The notes under the pieces: generated by a model | Database searches by the model: none | Told to the model about the DNA's origin: nothing | What the model saw: only the letters and a program-made list of their open reading frames with translations | Source of the DNA: Rhodobacter capsulatus | GTDB taxonomy: Bacteria; Pseudomonadota; Alphaproteobacteria; Rhodobacterales; Rhodobacteraceae | Length of the DNA: 64,000 nucleotides | Reading direction: 5' to 3' | Assembly (NCBI RefSeq): GCF_003254295.1 | Contig: NZ_QKZO01000008.1 | Location: forward strand, 1-64,000 | Made by a program: the position numbers and the translations under genes | Shown: positions 8,586-15,762 of the stretch, one piece after another | Position numbering within the stretch: the stretch's first letter is position 1 | How the letters are laid out: each line of letters begins with the position of its first letter

Positions 8586-8632
8586 CCCCATCGCGTCCGC
8601 CATCGGACGGAAACCTGCCGGGAGGGCATGGA

Positions 8633-8911
8633 ATGTATGGATTTTTCACCGGAACGATCGTCGGATTTCTGGTCCTCTCGGTCGCCTATGTGCTGGTGTC
8701 GGCCTATGAACGCTCGCTCAAGCGGCAAAGTCTGGAAGGCGATTTCGACGCCGCCGTGACCGCGGGCGCCGATGTCGACAGCCGCTCGGCCTTCATCGCC
8801 GAAGGGATGGCGGATTACGACGTCAGCCTGAAGAAGCGGCTTTTGCTGCTGATCTACATCATCCCGATGATCGCCGTCGCGGTCACCGCCTATGTCGTCA
8901 ACCTTCTTTAG
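8633..8911 (+). CDS. Small two-helix membrane protein, unknown
   Basis: A 92-residue protein with an N-terminal membrane helix (FFTGTIVGFLVLSVAYVLV), a charged middle (residues about 27-70) and a C-terminal helix (LLLLIYIIPMIAVAVTAYVV). The start at 8633 is preceded by GGGAGGGCATGGA. I do not recognise the family. It sits 47 bases after the DUF3309 gene and 10 bases before the DUF1523 gene, so the three are probably one envelope-related operon. Confidence 0.7.
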   Translation: MYGFFTGTIVGFLVLSVAYVLVSAYERSLKRQSLEGDFDAAVTAGADVDSRSAFIAEGMADYDVSLKKRLLLLIYIIPMIAVAVTAYVVNLL

Positions 8912-8921
8912 GAGCAAACCC

Positions 8922-9533
8922 ATGTGGACAAAGCTCAAATGGTCCCTGCGCGGCGGGGTGGCGGTGCTGCTCATCGCGGTGCTGCATTACAACCTGCCGC
9001 ATCACGACGTGGTGCGGATCACCAACACCTACAACCGCCAGACCACGATCGGCGCGAACTGGCTGTTCTTCGCCCAGGCTGAAACCGCGGCGAGCGGGGT
9101 GGAAAAACGCGACATCCGCTTCATCGAGGCGGTCCGCCCGAATGGCGAGGTCAGCGTCTATCGCAACGAGGACACCGGCTGGGTCTGGCCGCCCTATTTC
9201 AAATACGACAGCTCCAACCTGCAGGCCGAGGCCTCGAACGCGGTCTCGACCGAGGAGGCGCCGCGATGGGTGGTGATCACCCATTACGGCTGGCGCACGC
9301 CGTTCTTTTCGATCTACCCGAATGCCGTCAATCTTTACCCCGTCGCCGGACCCGAGGTCACGGTCTTTCCCTGGATCAATCTGATCCTGCTCGGGCTGCT
9401 CGGGCTCGGGGCGGCGATGATTGTGCGGATGTGGCGGCAGTTCAAGCGCCGCATGTTCGGCCCGAAGCCCGAAAAAACCGAGGATTCGGACGTGCTTGCG
9501 CCGATCCCCTCGGCCCTGCCGCCGCAGCTTTGA
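8922..9533 (+). CDS. DUF1523 family membrane protein
   Basis: A 203-residue protein with an N-terminal membrane anchor (VAVLLIAVLHYNLP), the DUF1523 signature around HDVVRITNTYNRQT, a periplasmic beta-rich domain, a second membrane helix (INLILLGLLGLGAAMIV) and a basic cytoplasmic tail. DUF1523 proteins are known mostly from Rhodobacterales and have no assigned function. The ATG follows AGGAGCAAACC directly after the preceding gene. It probably acts in the inner membrane together with its operon neighbours. Confidence 0.85.
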   Translation: MWTKLKWSLRGGVAVLLIAVLHYNLPHHDVVRITNTYNRQTTIGANWLFFAQAETAASGVEKRDIRFIEAVRPNGEVSVYRNEDTGWVWPPYFKYDSSNLQAEASNAVSTEEAPRWVVITHYGWRTPFFSIYPNAVNLYPVAGPEVTVFPWINLILLGLLGLGAAMIVRMWRQFKRRMFGPKPEKTEDSDVLAPIPSALPPQL

Positions 9534-9555
9534 CCCCCTTGAAGGAGATGATGTC

Positions 9556-9768
9556 ATGTCGATCCGATCCAGCCTGCTGACCCTTGCTCTGGCCTTCGCC
9601 CTTGCCGGATGCCTGGAGAACGACGCGCAGCGCGGCCTTGCCGGGGCGGCCGGGGGCGCGGTGATTTCCGGCGCCACGGGCGGCAGCCCGGTCACCGGCG
9701 CGGTCGTCGGCGGCGCCGCGGGCTATTTCTGCCGCGATCTGAACGTGCCCGGCTGCCGCAACGGCTGA
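9556..9768 (+). CDS. Small Gly-rich lipoprotein
   Basis: A 70-residue protein with a signal peptide and lipobox (FALAGC, Cys near residue 19) followed by a glycine-zipper-like segment (GAAGGAVISGATGG, then GAVVGGAAGY) and two more Cys at the C-terminus. It is probably lipid-anchored and membrane-inserting. It follows the DUF1523 gene by 22 bases with a GAAGGAGATG ribosome-binding site, and a strong terminator lies 60 bases downstream, closing this operon. Confidence 0.75.
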   Translation: MSIRSSLLTLALAFALAGCLENDAQRGLAGAAGGAVISGATGGSPVTGAVVGGAAGYFCRDLNVPGCRNG

Positions 9769-9827
9769 CCCCTCCGGCCGACCCTCGGCGACGGGCCCCT
9801 CTTGCCCTGCCCGGATGCGTTCGGGCG

Positions 9828-9855
9828 CTCCCCCCGCAGCTTGCTGCGGGGGGAG
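9828..9855 (+). terminator. Terminator of the DUF3309-lipoprotein operon
   Basis: CTCCCCCCGCAGC and GCTGCGGGGGGAG form a perfect 13-bp inverted repeat around TT, followed by ATGTTTT. Confidence 0.75.
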
Positions 9856-9903
9856 ATGTTTTGGGCGCAGGCTCCGCGGAAAGCCGCCCATCGCGCCCCG
9901 GGG

Positions 9904-9945
9904 CAAACCTGCATCAGGATGCGACTCGGGGGGATGGGGCAGGGT
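9904..9945 (+). promoter_or_regulatory. Crp/Fnr-like box and -10 for the 63-residue protein, copy A
   Basis: CAAAC-CTGC-ATCAG (9904-9917) is followed by CAGGGT (9940-9945), 23 bases after ATCA. The box is weaker than the best sites but is conserved identically in copy B, while the -10 drifts (CAGGGT versus AAGGAT). Confidence 0.5.
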
Positions 9946-9950
9946 GCGCC

Positions 9951-9976
9951 ATGGCAATCGAATACCCGCTTGCCAT
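9951..9976 (+). promoter_or_regulatory. Conserved 5'-leader hairpin
   Basis: ATGGCAA and TTGCCAT enclose a 12-base loop, beginning about where transcription should start. The same stem, with a slightly different loop, occurs at 19117-19092 in front of the paralogue. Confidence 0.55.
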
Positions 9977-10085
9977 GGTCTCTGTCCAAAGCCCTGCAGG
10001 CTGCACTCCGTGACGGATAATTCCATCACCTTGCGGAGATCTGCGCAGCCTGTCGCCGCGGCAGATCGCACAAAGGACCAAGCCG

Positions 10086-10277
10086 ATGAACGCCAACACC
10101 ACCTCGAACAGCGCCGAACGCATCAAGACCGTCAAGGCCGCCTGGGACAAGGCGCCCGACGGCCCGAAGAAAGAGGCCGCGCTGAAGCATTATCAGGCCG
10201 CCGAAAAGGCCCAGACCGCCAAGGATGACGCGGGCGTCACCAAGTCGCTCGACGCCGCCGTGGCCGCGCTGGCCTGA
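10086..10277 (+). CDS. 63-residue helical protein, copy A
   Basis: A 63-residue, Lys/Ala-rich, all-helical protein (VKAAWDKAPDGPKKEAAL, then HYQAAEKAQTAKDD). It differs at only about nine positions from the protein at 18792-18983, and a more distant relative is at 25194-25427. No signal peptide or Cys is present. Function is unknown; size, charge and promoter suggest an abundant stress-induced cytoplasmic protein. AAAGGACC provides the ribosome-binding site and the mRNA should carry a leader of about 135 bases with a 5'-terminal hairpin. Confidence 0.8.
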   Translation: MNANTTSNSAERIKTVKAAWDKAPDGPKKEAALKHYQAAEKAQTAKDDAGVTKSLDAAVAALA

Positions 10278-10287
10278 CCCGACAGGT

Positions 10288-10317
10288 GCCACCCCGGTGC
10301 AAACTGCCCGGGGTGGC
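10288..10317 (+). terminator. Hairpin after the 63-residue gene
   Basis: GCCACCCCGG and CCGGGGTGGC form a perfect 10-bp stem with a 10-base loop, ten bases after the stop codon. A similar hairpin follows the paralogue at 18792. There is no long T run, so termination strength is uncertain. Confidence 0.6.
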
Positions 10318-10349
10318 GCATGTGTCCCCTTAGAGAACCGGAGAACCCC

Positions 10350-10856
10350 ATGTCACGCCCTCTGCCTGTCCGCCTGCTGACCGTTGCCGCGCTGATCGGG
10401 ATGGCCCTGTCCACCGCGGCCCAAGCCATGGATGATCGCAAGGTGAGCGCGATCGACGTTCAGATCGATCTGGCGGCGCTGTCGAATGCCGCCGCCGCCA
10501 GGCATTATGCCACGATCGAGGCCGATCTTGAAAACGCGCTGACCAGCCGTCTTGTCGATCGCACCGACAAGGACGGTCTGAAGATCACCGTCGATCTGTC
10601 GGAATTCGAGCTGAGCAATTCCTGGAAGGAAGCGATGAACCTGGCCGACACCCGGCTGGTGGGCACGGTCAGCTTCACCGATGCCAAGGACAATTCCAAT
10701 TTCGACAACTGGCAGCAGACGGTCGACGTGAATGCGACGGCGAAATTCCTGCCCGAGGGGACGGAGCTTGCCAAGCTGAAACCCGACAGCGACGTGTACT
10801 ACAGGGCGATGATCGCGTCCTTCGCCGATGCGGTGGTGCAGCGTCTCGACCAGTGA
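10350..10856 (+). CDS. Secreted protein of unknown function
   Basis: A 168-residue protein with a Sec signal peptide (LLTVAALIGMALSTAAQA) and a periplasmic domain with LSNAAAARHYATIEADLENAL and regular beta stretches. The start at 10350 follows a GGAGAACCCC ribosome-binding region; the longer frame begins in the preceding hairpin. I do not recognise the family. It lies between the 63-residue gene and the BON protein on the same strand and may be read through from the upstream promoter or have an unrecognised one. Confidence 0.72.
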   Translation: MSRPLPVRLLTVAALIGMALSTAAQAMDDRKVSAIDVQIDLAALSNAAAARHYATIEADLENALTSRLVDRTDKDGLKITVDLSEFELSNSWKEAMNLADTRLVGTVSFTDAKDNSNFDNWQQTVDVNATAKFLPEGTELAKLKPDSDVYYRAMIASFADAVVQRLDQ

Positions 10857-10979
10857 GGATACCCCCCCGGCCGGCCCCGCGCGGACGCGGCGCCGAAGCC
10901 GGGGGACGACATGATCTGCGGCGGCCGTGACCCGCGTGATCCCCGGGCGCCCGGGCCGCCCCTTGCAAGGAGCGATGCG

Positions 10980-11639
10980 ATGACCTTCGATCATACCGTG
11001 AAAACCGAGGTGCTGGCGGAACTGGCCTGGGATCCGATGGTGCGGGAGGACCAGATCGGCGTGACCGTGCGCGACGGTCTGGTGACGCTTTCCGGCCATG
11101 CCGACAGCTATTGGCAGAAGCGCGCGGCGGAAACCGCGACCGCGCGCGTCAAGGGCGTGCGCGCGATCGTCGAGGAAATCGAGGTGCGGCTGCCCGTGCA
11201 TGTGCAGCGCAGCGACGAGGAGATCGCCGCCGCCGCGGTGAACCGGCTCGACTGGGACGGTGCCGTGCCGACGGGGGCGGTCAGGGTTCAGGTCGAAGAC
11301 GGGGTGATCACGCTCAAGGGCACGGTCGATCACCAGTATCAGCGCGCGGCGGCGGTGCATGCGGTGCAGCCGCTCTGGGGCGTGCGCGGGGTGGCCGATC
11401 AGATCCTGATCCGCGAGGCGCAGCGCAAGCGCGCCGACGCGCAGCAGATCAGCGATGATATCCGGAAGGCCCTGAACCGGGGCTGGTTTGCCGCCGATAC
11501 CGTGCATGTCGAGACGAAGGACGGCACGGTCACGCTGTCGGGCCGCGCCACGACGCTGCGCGACCGCACGCTGGCCGTGTCCACCGCCTGGGCCGCGCCC
11601 GGCACCGTGGCGGTCGAGAACCACATCCGCATCGGTTGA
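10980..11639 (+). CDS. BON-domain protein with three BON repeats
   Basis: A 219-residue protein with three BON-type repeats at about residues 5-75, 78-146 and 150-218, each with a GLVTLSG/GVITLKG/GTVTLSG strand pair and a small helix. There is no signal peptide, unlike OsmY or periplasmic BON proteins, so it is probably cytoplasmic. BON domains bind membranes or other hydrophobic ligands and often occur in osmotic-stress proteins. GCAAGGAGCG precedes the ATG. No Crp/Fnr-like box was found directly upstream. Confidence 0.82.
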   Translation: MTFDHTVKTEVLAELAWDPMVREDQIGVTVRDGLVTLSGHADSYWQKRAAETATARVKGVRAIVEEIEVRLPVHVQRSDEEIAAAAVNRLDWDGAVPTGAVRVQVEDGVITLKGTVDHQYQRAAAVHAVQPLWGVRGVADQILIREAQRKRADAQQISDDIRKALNRGWFAADTVHVETKDGTVTLSGRATTLRDRTLAVSTAWAAPGTVAVENHIRIG

Positions 11640-11771
11640 GGTTTCCGGCCGATGCGATGCCCCGTCCGCCCTGTCATCCGGGGCGGGCGGGTCGCGACGG
11701 CCGGGCGGGCAGGGGATCTGCGCCGCCTTCCGGCACGAATAACGATCCGGCCCCGCTTTTCCGCCGCGGCA

Positions 11772-11813
11772 CTGATGCACGGCAGCATCGGCGGGGGCGA
11801 TTCGGGGCAGGCT
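11772..11813 (+). promoter_or_regulatory. Candidate Crp/Fnr-like box and -10 for the outer-membrane protein
   Basis: CTGAT-GCAC-GGCAG (11772-11785) has one good half-site; CAGGCT (11808-11813) follows 23 bases after GGCA, the standard distance. It is among the weaker members of the set. Confidence 0.4.
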
Positions 11814-11862
11814 GCGGCAAGCGCCCAGCCCGGGCGTTCCGATTTTCCGAAAGGTTCAGACC

Positions 11863-12696
11863 ATGACCCGAATTCTTCTTCTGGCAGGCACGACGATTGC
11901 CGCGCTGGCGCTTGGCGTGCCTGCGGCCCTTGCGCAAACGGCGCTGGTTGGCATCGATTCGGTTGACGACCGCATCGACGACATCGACCGCGCCGCGCAG
12001 ATCGACCTCGATCGCGGCAACGATGCCTTTCGCTACGGCAGCCCGGACTATCGCGAGGGCATGTCGGGCAGCGCCTCGCTGAGTTACGCGGGCAAGACCG
12101 GCGCCACGGATTCAAGCGAATTCAGCCTGGGCGCGCGGCTGCGTTTTGCCAATGGCCCGTTCGTGCAGAACCTCGGCATGGTGCTGGACTTTGCCGAATT
12201 CGACTCGGACAAGACCAAGGAAGACACCTTCTTCATCTATGACGCGAATTACTACTTCAACGACTCGTTTTACGGCTTCGTGCTTGGCCGGGTGAAGACC
12301 GACGGGCTTGCCGACACCGCCGAAGACGTCAAGACCGACGCCTTCCTCGGGGTCGGCCCCGGCTACCGCATTGTCAACACCCGCGATCTGAGCTGGCGGG
12401 TGCAGGCGGGCATCGGGGTCAGCTATCTGCAGGACGGTCTTGAGGACTCCGTGACCGAAACCGGCTACATCGCCTCGTCGCGGCTGTTCTGGCGGCTGAA
12501 CGACAAGCTTTTCGCCACGAATGACACCGATATCCTGGAATCGGACACCGCGACGCGGGTGAACAACGATCTGGGGCTGAACGTGAAGATGACCGACATG
12601 TTCGCCACCCGCATCAGCTACCTGACGGAGTACAACGACTCGCGCGCCGTCAAGACCGAGAACAAGCTGGGGGTCTCGCTCGTCTATTCCTTCTGA
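11863..12696 (+). CDS. DUF481-like outer-membrane beta-barrel protein
   Basis: A 277-residue protein with a signal peptide (MTRILLLAGTTIAALALGV, cleavage near ALA-Q), a short Asp-rich helix, then alternating beta strands with aromatic girdles (SLSYAGKTGATDSSEFSLGA and similar) and a C-terminal Phe (VSLVYSF). This fits a DUF481-type outer-membrane barrel of about 12 strands. Such proteins have no fixed function and some respond to salt stress. The gene is monocistronic, with a perfect hairpin 17 bases after its stop. Confidence 0.78.
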   Translation: MTRILLLAGTTIAALALGVPAALAQTALVGIDSVDDRIDDIDRAAQIDLDRGNDAFRYGSPDYREGMSGSASLSYAGKTGATDSSEFSLGARLRFANGPFVQNLGMVLDFAEFDSDKTKEDTFFIYDANYYFNDSFYGFVLGRVKTDGLADTAEDVKTDAFLGVGPGYRIVNTRDLSWRVQAGIGVSYLQDGLEDSVTETGYIASSRLFWRLNDKLFATNDTDILESDTATRVNNDLGLNVKMTDMFATRISYLTEYNDSRAVKTENKLGVSLVYSF

Positions 12697-12713
12697 CGCG
12701 TCCCTGCCGGCCA

Positions 12714-12742
12714 GAGCGGAGCGGGGGAAATCCGCTCCGCTC
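12714..12742 (+). terminator. Terminator of the outer-membrane protein gene
   Basis: GAGCGGAGCGG and CCGCTCCGCTC form a perfect 11-bp stem with a GGGAAAT loop. Confidence 0.75.
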
Positions 12743-12800
12743 ACTGCCGCGCGGATCGGGCCGGGCCGATACATCCCGCGCTTCAGAAGGCACGACCGCG

Positions 12801-12842
12801 CTAACCTGCGTCAATGCCGACCGGACGGGATGGCCTCATAGT
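12801..12842 (+). promoter_or_regulatory. Crp/Fnr-like box and -10 for csbD
   Basis: CTAAC-CTGC-GTCAA (12801-12814), a strong box, with CATAGT (12837-12842) 23 bases after GTCA. Confidence 0.6.
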
Positions 12843-12908
12843 TCGGAACGGTCGTCAGGATCGCGCGTGACCCTGCCGCCCGGATGAACCCCCTGAAAGG
12901 AAAACATC

Positions 12909-13082
12909 ATGGACAAGGATCGGGTTGTCGGTTCCGCAAAGGTCGTCAAGGGCAAGGCCAAGGTGGCGATCGGAAAGGCCATCGGCGACAAGAAGCTTGA
13001 GACGGAAGGCGAGGCCGAAAAGGTCGCGGGCAAGATCCAGAACGCTGTGGGCGGCATCAAGGACACGATCCGCGACGCGTAG
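12909..13082 (+). CDS. CsbD family stress protein
   Basis: A 57-residue protein (MDKDRVVGSAKVVKGKAK, ending GGIKDTIRDA) with the repeated Gly/Lys helix pattern of CsbD proteins, which accumulate in general stress responses of many bacteria. GAAAGGAAAACATC gives the ribosome-binding site. It has its own Crp/Fnr-like promoter. The biochemical role of CsbD is not known. Confidence 0.88.
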   Translation: MDKDRVVGSAKVVKGKAKVAIGKAIGDKKLETEGEAEKVAGKIQNAVGGIKDTIRDA

Positions 13083-13182
13083 AATCTGAGAAACGGGGCG
13101 CCGCGGAATGGTCCGGTGCCCTGTCACATCCGCGCGGGCTTCACGCATGGCCTGAAGCCCGAAACCCGCTGAAGGACGCATC

Positions 13183-13323
13183 ATGAGCCGCAATTTTCTT
13201 TTTCTGCTGATCGGTGTTCTGGCCGTGGTCGCGGCGGGGACCGGCTATCTGTATTATCAGGAACGTCAGAGCGGCGTTGACATCAAGATCAACGAGCACG
13301 GCGTCACGATCGACGGAAATTGA
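13183..13323 (+). CDS. Small single-span membrane protein
   Basis: A 46-residue protein. A membrane helix (FLFLLIGVLAVVAAGTGYLY) is followed by a short polar tail (QSGVDIKINEHGVTID) that would be periplasmic. CTGAAGGACGCATC provides a ribosome-binding site. It lies 100 bases after csbD on the same strand and may be its operon partner. Comparable short proteins are common in Rhodobacterales; function is unknown. Confidence 0.7.
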   Translation: MSRNFLFLLIGVLAVVAAGTGYLYYQERQSGVDIKINEHGVTIDGN

Positions 13324-13704
13324 ACCGAGGCCCGGCACCAGAGCGCGGGACCTCTCCGCGCGGCCAGGGCAGGCGCCGCGGGCGCGACAAGGACGGCCGC
13401 TGCCGGTTGGCTCCGGTCGGCGGACGGGTCTGGAAAAGCGCTCGGATCCGGCGTTTTCGGTGTCGCGTGACCGGTGTGGTCGCTTTTGGCGCGGCCTGAC
13501 ATGGGAAAGGCGGCGTGGGTTTCCCCGCGCCGCCCCCCTCCCGGCTGAGTGGGTCGGCGGAGGCGGCTTGCCTGCGCAAGCAGCCTGGCCGCCTCGACGC
13601 CTTTGCCGGGAAAGCGGGACCATCGCCCGCAGGTCGAGCGACCGGAGCGGGCGTGTCGGGAACCGACCCCGTTCGGGCCGCTCTCCGGGGATGGGGATGG
13701 GTCG
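13324..13704. other. Intergenic stretch without a recognisable gene
   Basis: About 380 bases with no convincing reading frame on either strand. A GC-rich inverted repeat near 13512-13537 (GGCGGCG / CGCCGCC around GGGTTTCCCC) could terminate the csbD transcript or the convergent gene. Nothing else was recognised. Confidence 0.5.
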
Positions 13705-13917
13705 TCAGCGCGACGGTTTTACGCCGCGGGCGACGGGGGCGGCGGCGTCACGGGCAAGGCGTTGCGCCTTCAGCGTGGCGCTGCGGTCGGCCCGGCTGGC
13801 GGCTTCCGTCTGGACGATCAGTTTCGCCGCCGCGGCCGTGATCTCGAAATAGGTCTGCGGCGGGCGGGGGATCTCCCGGAACAATCCGGGAGAAGGTGTC
13901 GTGCGTGTCATGGACAT
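13705..13917 (-). CDS. Small helical protein downstream of the cold-shock gene
   Basis: A 70-residue protein with a conserved-looking core (PRPPQTYFEITAAAAKLIVQ) and an Ala/Arg-rich helix after it. Composition and codon use look real although the ribosome-binding site is weak; a second ATG at 13911 is an alternative start. It follows the cold-shock gene by 29 bases, with a small tetraloop hairpin between, so it may be read through at reduced level. I do not know the function. Confidence 0.6.
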   Translation of the reverse strand: MSMTRTTPSPGLFREIPRPPQTYFEITAAAAKLIVQTEAASRADRSATLKAQRLARDAAAPVARGVKPSR

Positions 13918-13922
13918 GTGCC

Positions 13923-13938
13923 GGCCCCCGAAGGGGCC
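13923..13938 (-). terminator. Tetraloop hairpin after the cold-shock gene
   Basis: On the minus strand GGCCCC-TTCG-GGGGCC forms a 6-bp stem with a stable TTCG loop, eight bases after the cold-shock stop codon. Without a T run it may attenuate rather than terminate. Confidence 0.5.
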
Positions 13939-13946
13939 TGTCCGGA

Positions 13947-14153
13947 TCAGGCCAGAGCCAGATCGCAGGCCGATTTGCGGCCGTCACGACCGGATTCGAT
14001 CTGGAAGGTCACCTTGGCGCCATCGGCCAGGTGCGAGATCCCGGCGCGTTCGACCGCCGAGATGTGGACGAACACGTCCTGCGCGCCGCCTTCCGGCTCG
14101 ATGAAACCGAAACCTTTGTTCTGGTTGAAAAACTTCACGGTGCCATTGGCCAT
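13947..14153 (-). CDS. Cold-shock domain protein
   Basis: A 68-residue single-domain protein of the CspA family with both RNA-binding motifs (KGFGFIEP and VFVHIS), full length for the family. It binds single-stranded RNA/DNA and acts as an RNA chaperone. The ATG at 14153 is preferred over an upstream GTG because AGGAGTG sits at usable distance. The region upstream to 14280 is AT-richer than its surroundings and could form a long leader, as is common for csp genes. No Crp/Fnr-like box is present. Confidence 0.93.
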   Translation of the reverse strand: MANGTVKFFNQNKGFGFIEPEGGAQDVFVHISAVERAGISHLADGAKVTFQIESGRDGRKSACDLALA

Positions 14154-14379
14154 CGTGATCACTCCTGCATGGGGTGCTGCCCACGGAATGCGGCAGCTCG
14201 GCTTGGTCAGAACTAAGAGCAGACTGAAGCCGATGAAGGAGACAGGGTGCGGTCAGAGAAACTTCGCACCTCCCTGCATAAAGGAATTTGCAGATTTTGC
14301 AAGGAGTCTTTTCGGGTTTTCAAAACAACTCCGGCGGGATCTGCCTCGGGGGGGCTTCCCGCCTGACGCGATGGTGCCG

Positions 14380-15636
14380 TCAGCCCGGCAGGGCGAGGGT
14401 GCCGATCCAGGCGGCAAGGACGATCAGCACAAGGCCGGGCACCACCCGCAGGGCGAAGGCGCGCCCGCCCGCCACCGCCGCCACAAGGATCTTGCTCAGC
14501 GTGTTCGAGGTCACGGCGGCCAGGATCGGCACCACCGCATCGGCCGGGGCGACCTTGCCCGCGGCGACAAGCGTGGCGACCGAGATCGCCGCCGCATGGG
14601 TATCGACCAGCCCCGCCGCCAGCGCGGCAAGCAGCACGCCCGAGCCGCCGAACTGCGCCTGCAGCCCGGCCGAGACGACCAGCACCAGCGCCAGGATCAT
14701 GCCGAAGGCCAGCGCCGCGCGCAGGCTGAAGGCGCTGCCGCCGCGCGTGCCCTCGCCCGCGGGGTGGCGCAGCGCGACAAGCGTCAGCGCCAGCCCGTAG
14801 ACCGCCGCGGCGGCTCCGGCGCAGACCAGCGGCAGGGTCAGGGCGGACAGCGTCGGCAGGCTGATCGCCGCCACCACCAGCGCCAGCTGCGCGATCGTCG
14901 CGACCGAGGACAGCACCGCCCCGGCGACGCAGGCCGGGCGCAGCTCGGGCGATTGCAGCGCGCGCGCGCCCATCGCGCCGATCGTCGCGGTGCTGGAAAT
15001 GAACCCCGACAGCGCCCCCGACAGCGGCAGCCCGAACCGCGCCCCCAAAAGCCGCACCGCCAGATAGCCCGCCGCGCCGATGCCCATCACCAGCACGATC
15101 ACGATCCAGACCGCATGCGGGTTGAGCGCGAGCCAGGGGCCCATCGGCCGATCCGGCACCAAGGGCAGGATCACCAGCGTCGCCGCGGCAAAGATCAGCC
15201 CATCGTCCAGTTCGTCCTTGGAAATCAGCGTCGTGACCAGATTGTGCAGCCAGGCCTTGATGTAAAGCAGCCCGGTGATCGTCACCGCGATCGCTGCCGC
15301 CATCTGCGGCGAGGGGAGGCACAGCCCGCCCAGAAGCACGGTCAGGATCAGCACGATCTCGGTGGTCAGGCCGGGGTCGTGATGCGGCCGCTTGCTGTAG
15401 GAGACCGCCAGCATCGCCGTGACCGAGGCCGCCACCACGGCAAGCAGCACCACCCCGCCAAGCGCGAAGCCGACCGCCCCCGCGCTCGAGGCGATCGCGA
15501 AGGTGCGGATCCCGGCGGGCGCGCGGTCCGGGCCCGCGCCCTTGCGCCGCTCGCGCTCGGCGCCGATCAGCGCGCCCACGGCCAGCGCGCTGACCATGTT
15601 CAAAACGGGGGGAACCAGGATCGGGATGCTGTCCAT
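14380..15636 (-). CDS. MgtC/SapB-DUF4010 family membrane protein
   Basis: A 418-residue protein with about eleven to thirteen membrane helices. The N-terminal part carries the MgtC-type signature (ALAVGALIGAERERRKG, then GIRTFAIASSAGAVGF), and the C-terminal half is the DUF4010 module. Proteins of this architecture are widespread; transport is suspected but not shown. The gene diverges from the ABC exporter operon, and the region between them carries a strong Crp/Fnr-like box whose fitting -10 points to the exporter. Confidence 0.85.
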   Translation of the reverse strand: MDSIPILVPPVLNMVSALAVGALIGAERERRKGAGPDRAPAGIRTFAIASSAGAVGFALGGVVLLAVVAASVTAMLAVSYSKRPHHDPGLTTEIVLILTVLLGGLCLPSPQMAAAIAVTITGLLYIKAWLHNLVTTLISKDELDDGLIFAAATLVILPLVPDRPMGPWLALNPHAVWIVIVLVMGIGAAGYLAVRLLGARFGLPLSGALSGFISSTATIGAMGARALQSPELRPACVAGAVLSSVATIAQLALVVAAISLPTLSALTLPLVCAGAAAAVYGLALTLVALRHPAGEGTRGGSAFSLRAALAFGMILALVLVVSAGLQAQFGGSGVLLAALAAGLVDTHAAAISVATLVAAGKVAPADAVVPILAAVTSNTLSKILVAAVAGGRAFALRVVPGLVLIVLAAWIGTLALPG

Positions 15637-15693
15637 CGGGGCCTCGGGGTTGCGGGGGCGGGGGCATCAGGCCATGTCCCGCGCGTGCTGTCG

Positions 15694-15734
15694 CTGATCC
15701 AGGTCAGCCCGGCTTCGACCGGGGGCGCTAGACT
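15694..15734 (+). promoter_or_regulatory. Crp/Fnr-like box and -10 for the ABC exporter operon
   Basis: CTGAT-CCAG-GTCAG (15694-15707) and TAGACT (15729-15734), 22 bases after GTCA. The predicted transcript starts about 20 bases before the first ATG. Confidence 0.7.
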
Positions 15735-15762
15735 GCGCGGGATCCGCCACAAGGTCCGCCCG

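Larger units (their letters stand above)
9893..10090 (+). repeat. Leader duplication, copy A (inverted relative to copy B)
   Basis: About 200 bases upstream of the small gene at 10086 are strongly similar to the reverse complement of 18978-19176, upstream of the paralogous gene at 18792-18983. The similarity runs from a shared GCGCCCCGGGGCAAAC block through the promoter, a hairpin, and CAGCCTGTCGCCGCGGCAGA to the start codon. Confidence 0.8.

Noticed and set aside
12845-12865. A GGAAC-type EcfG (general stress sigma factor) promoter before csbD
   Set aside because: The -10 partner at proper spacing reads CGTG, not CGTT, and no similar pair was seen at the other stress genes; the Crp/Fnr-like box explains this promoter better.
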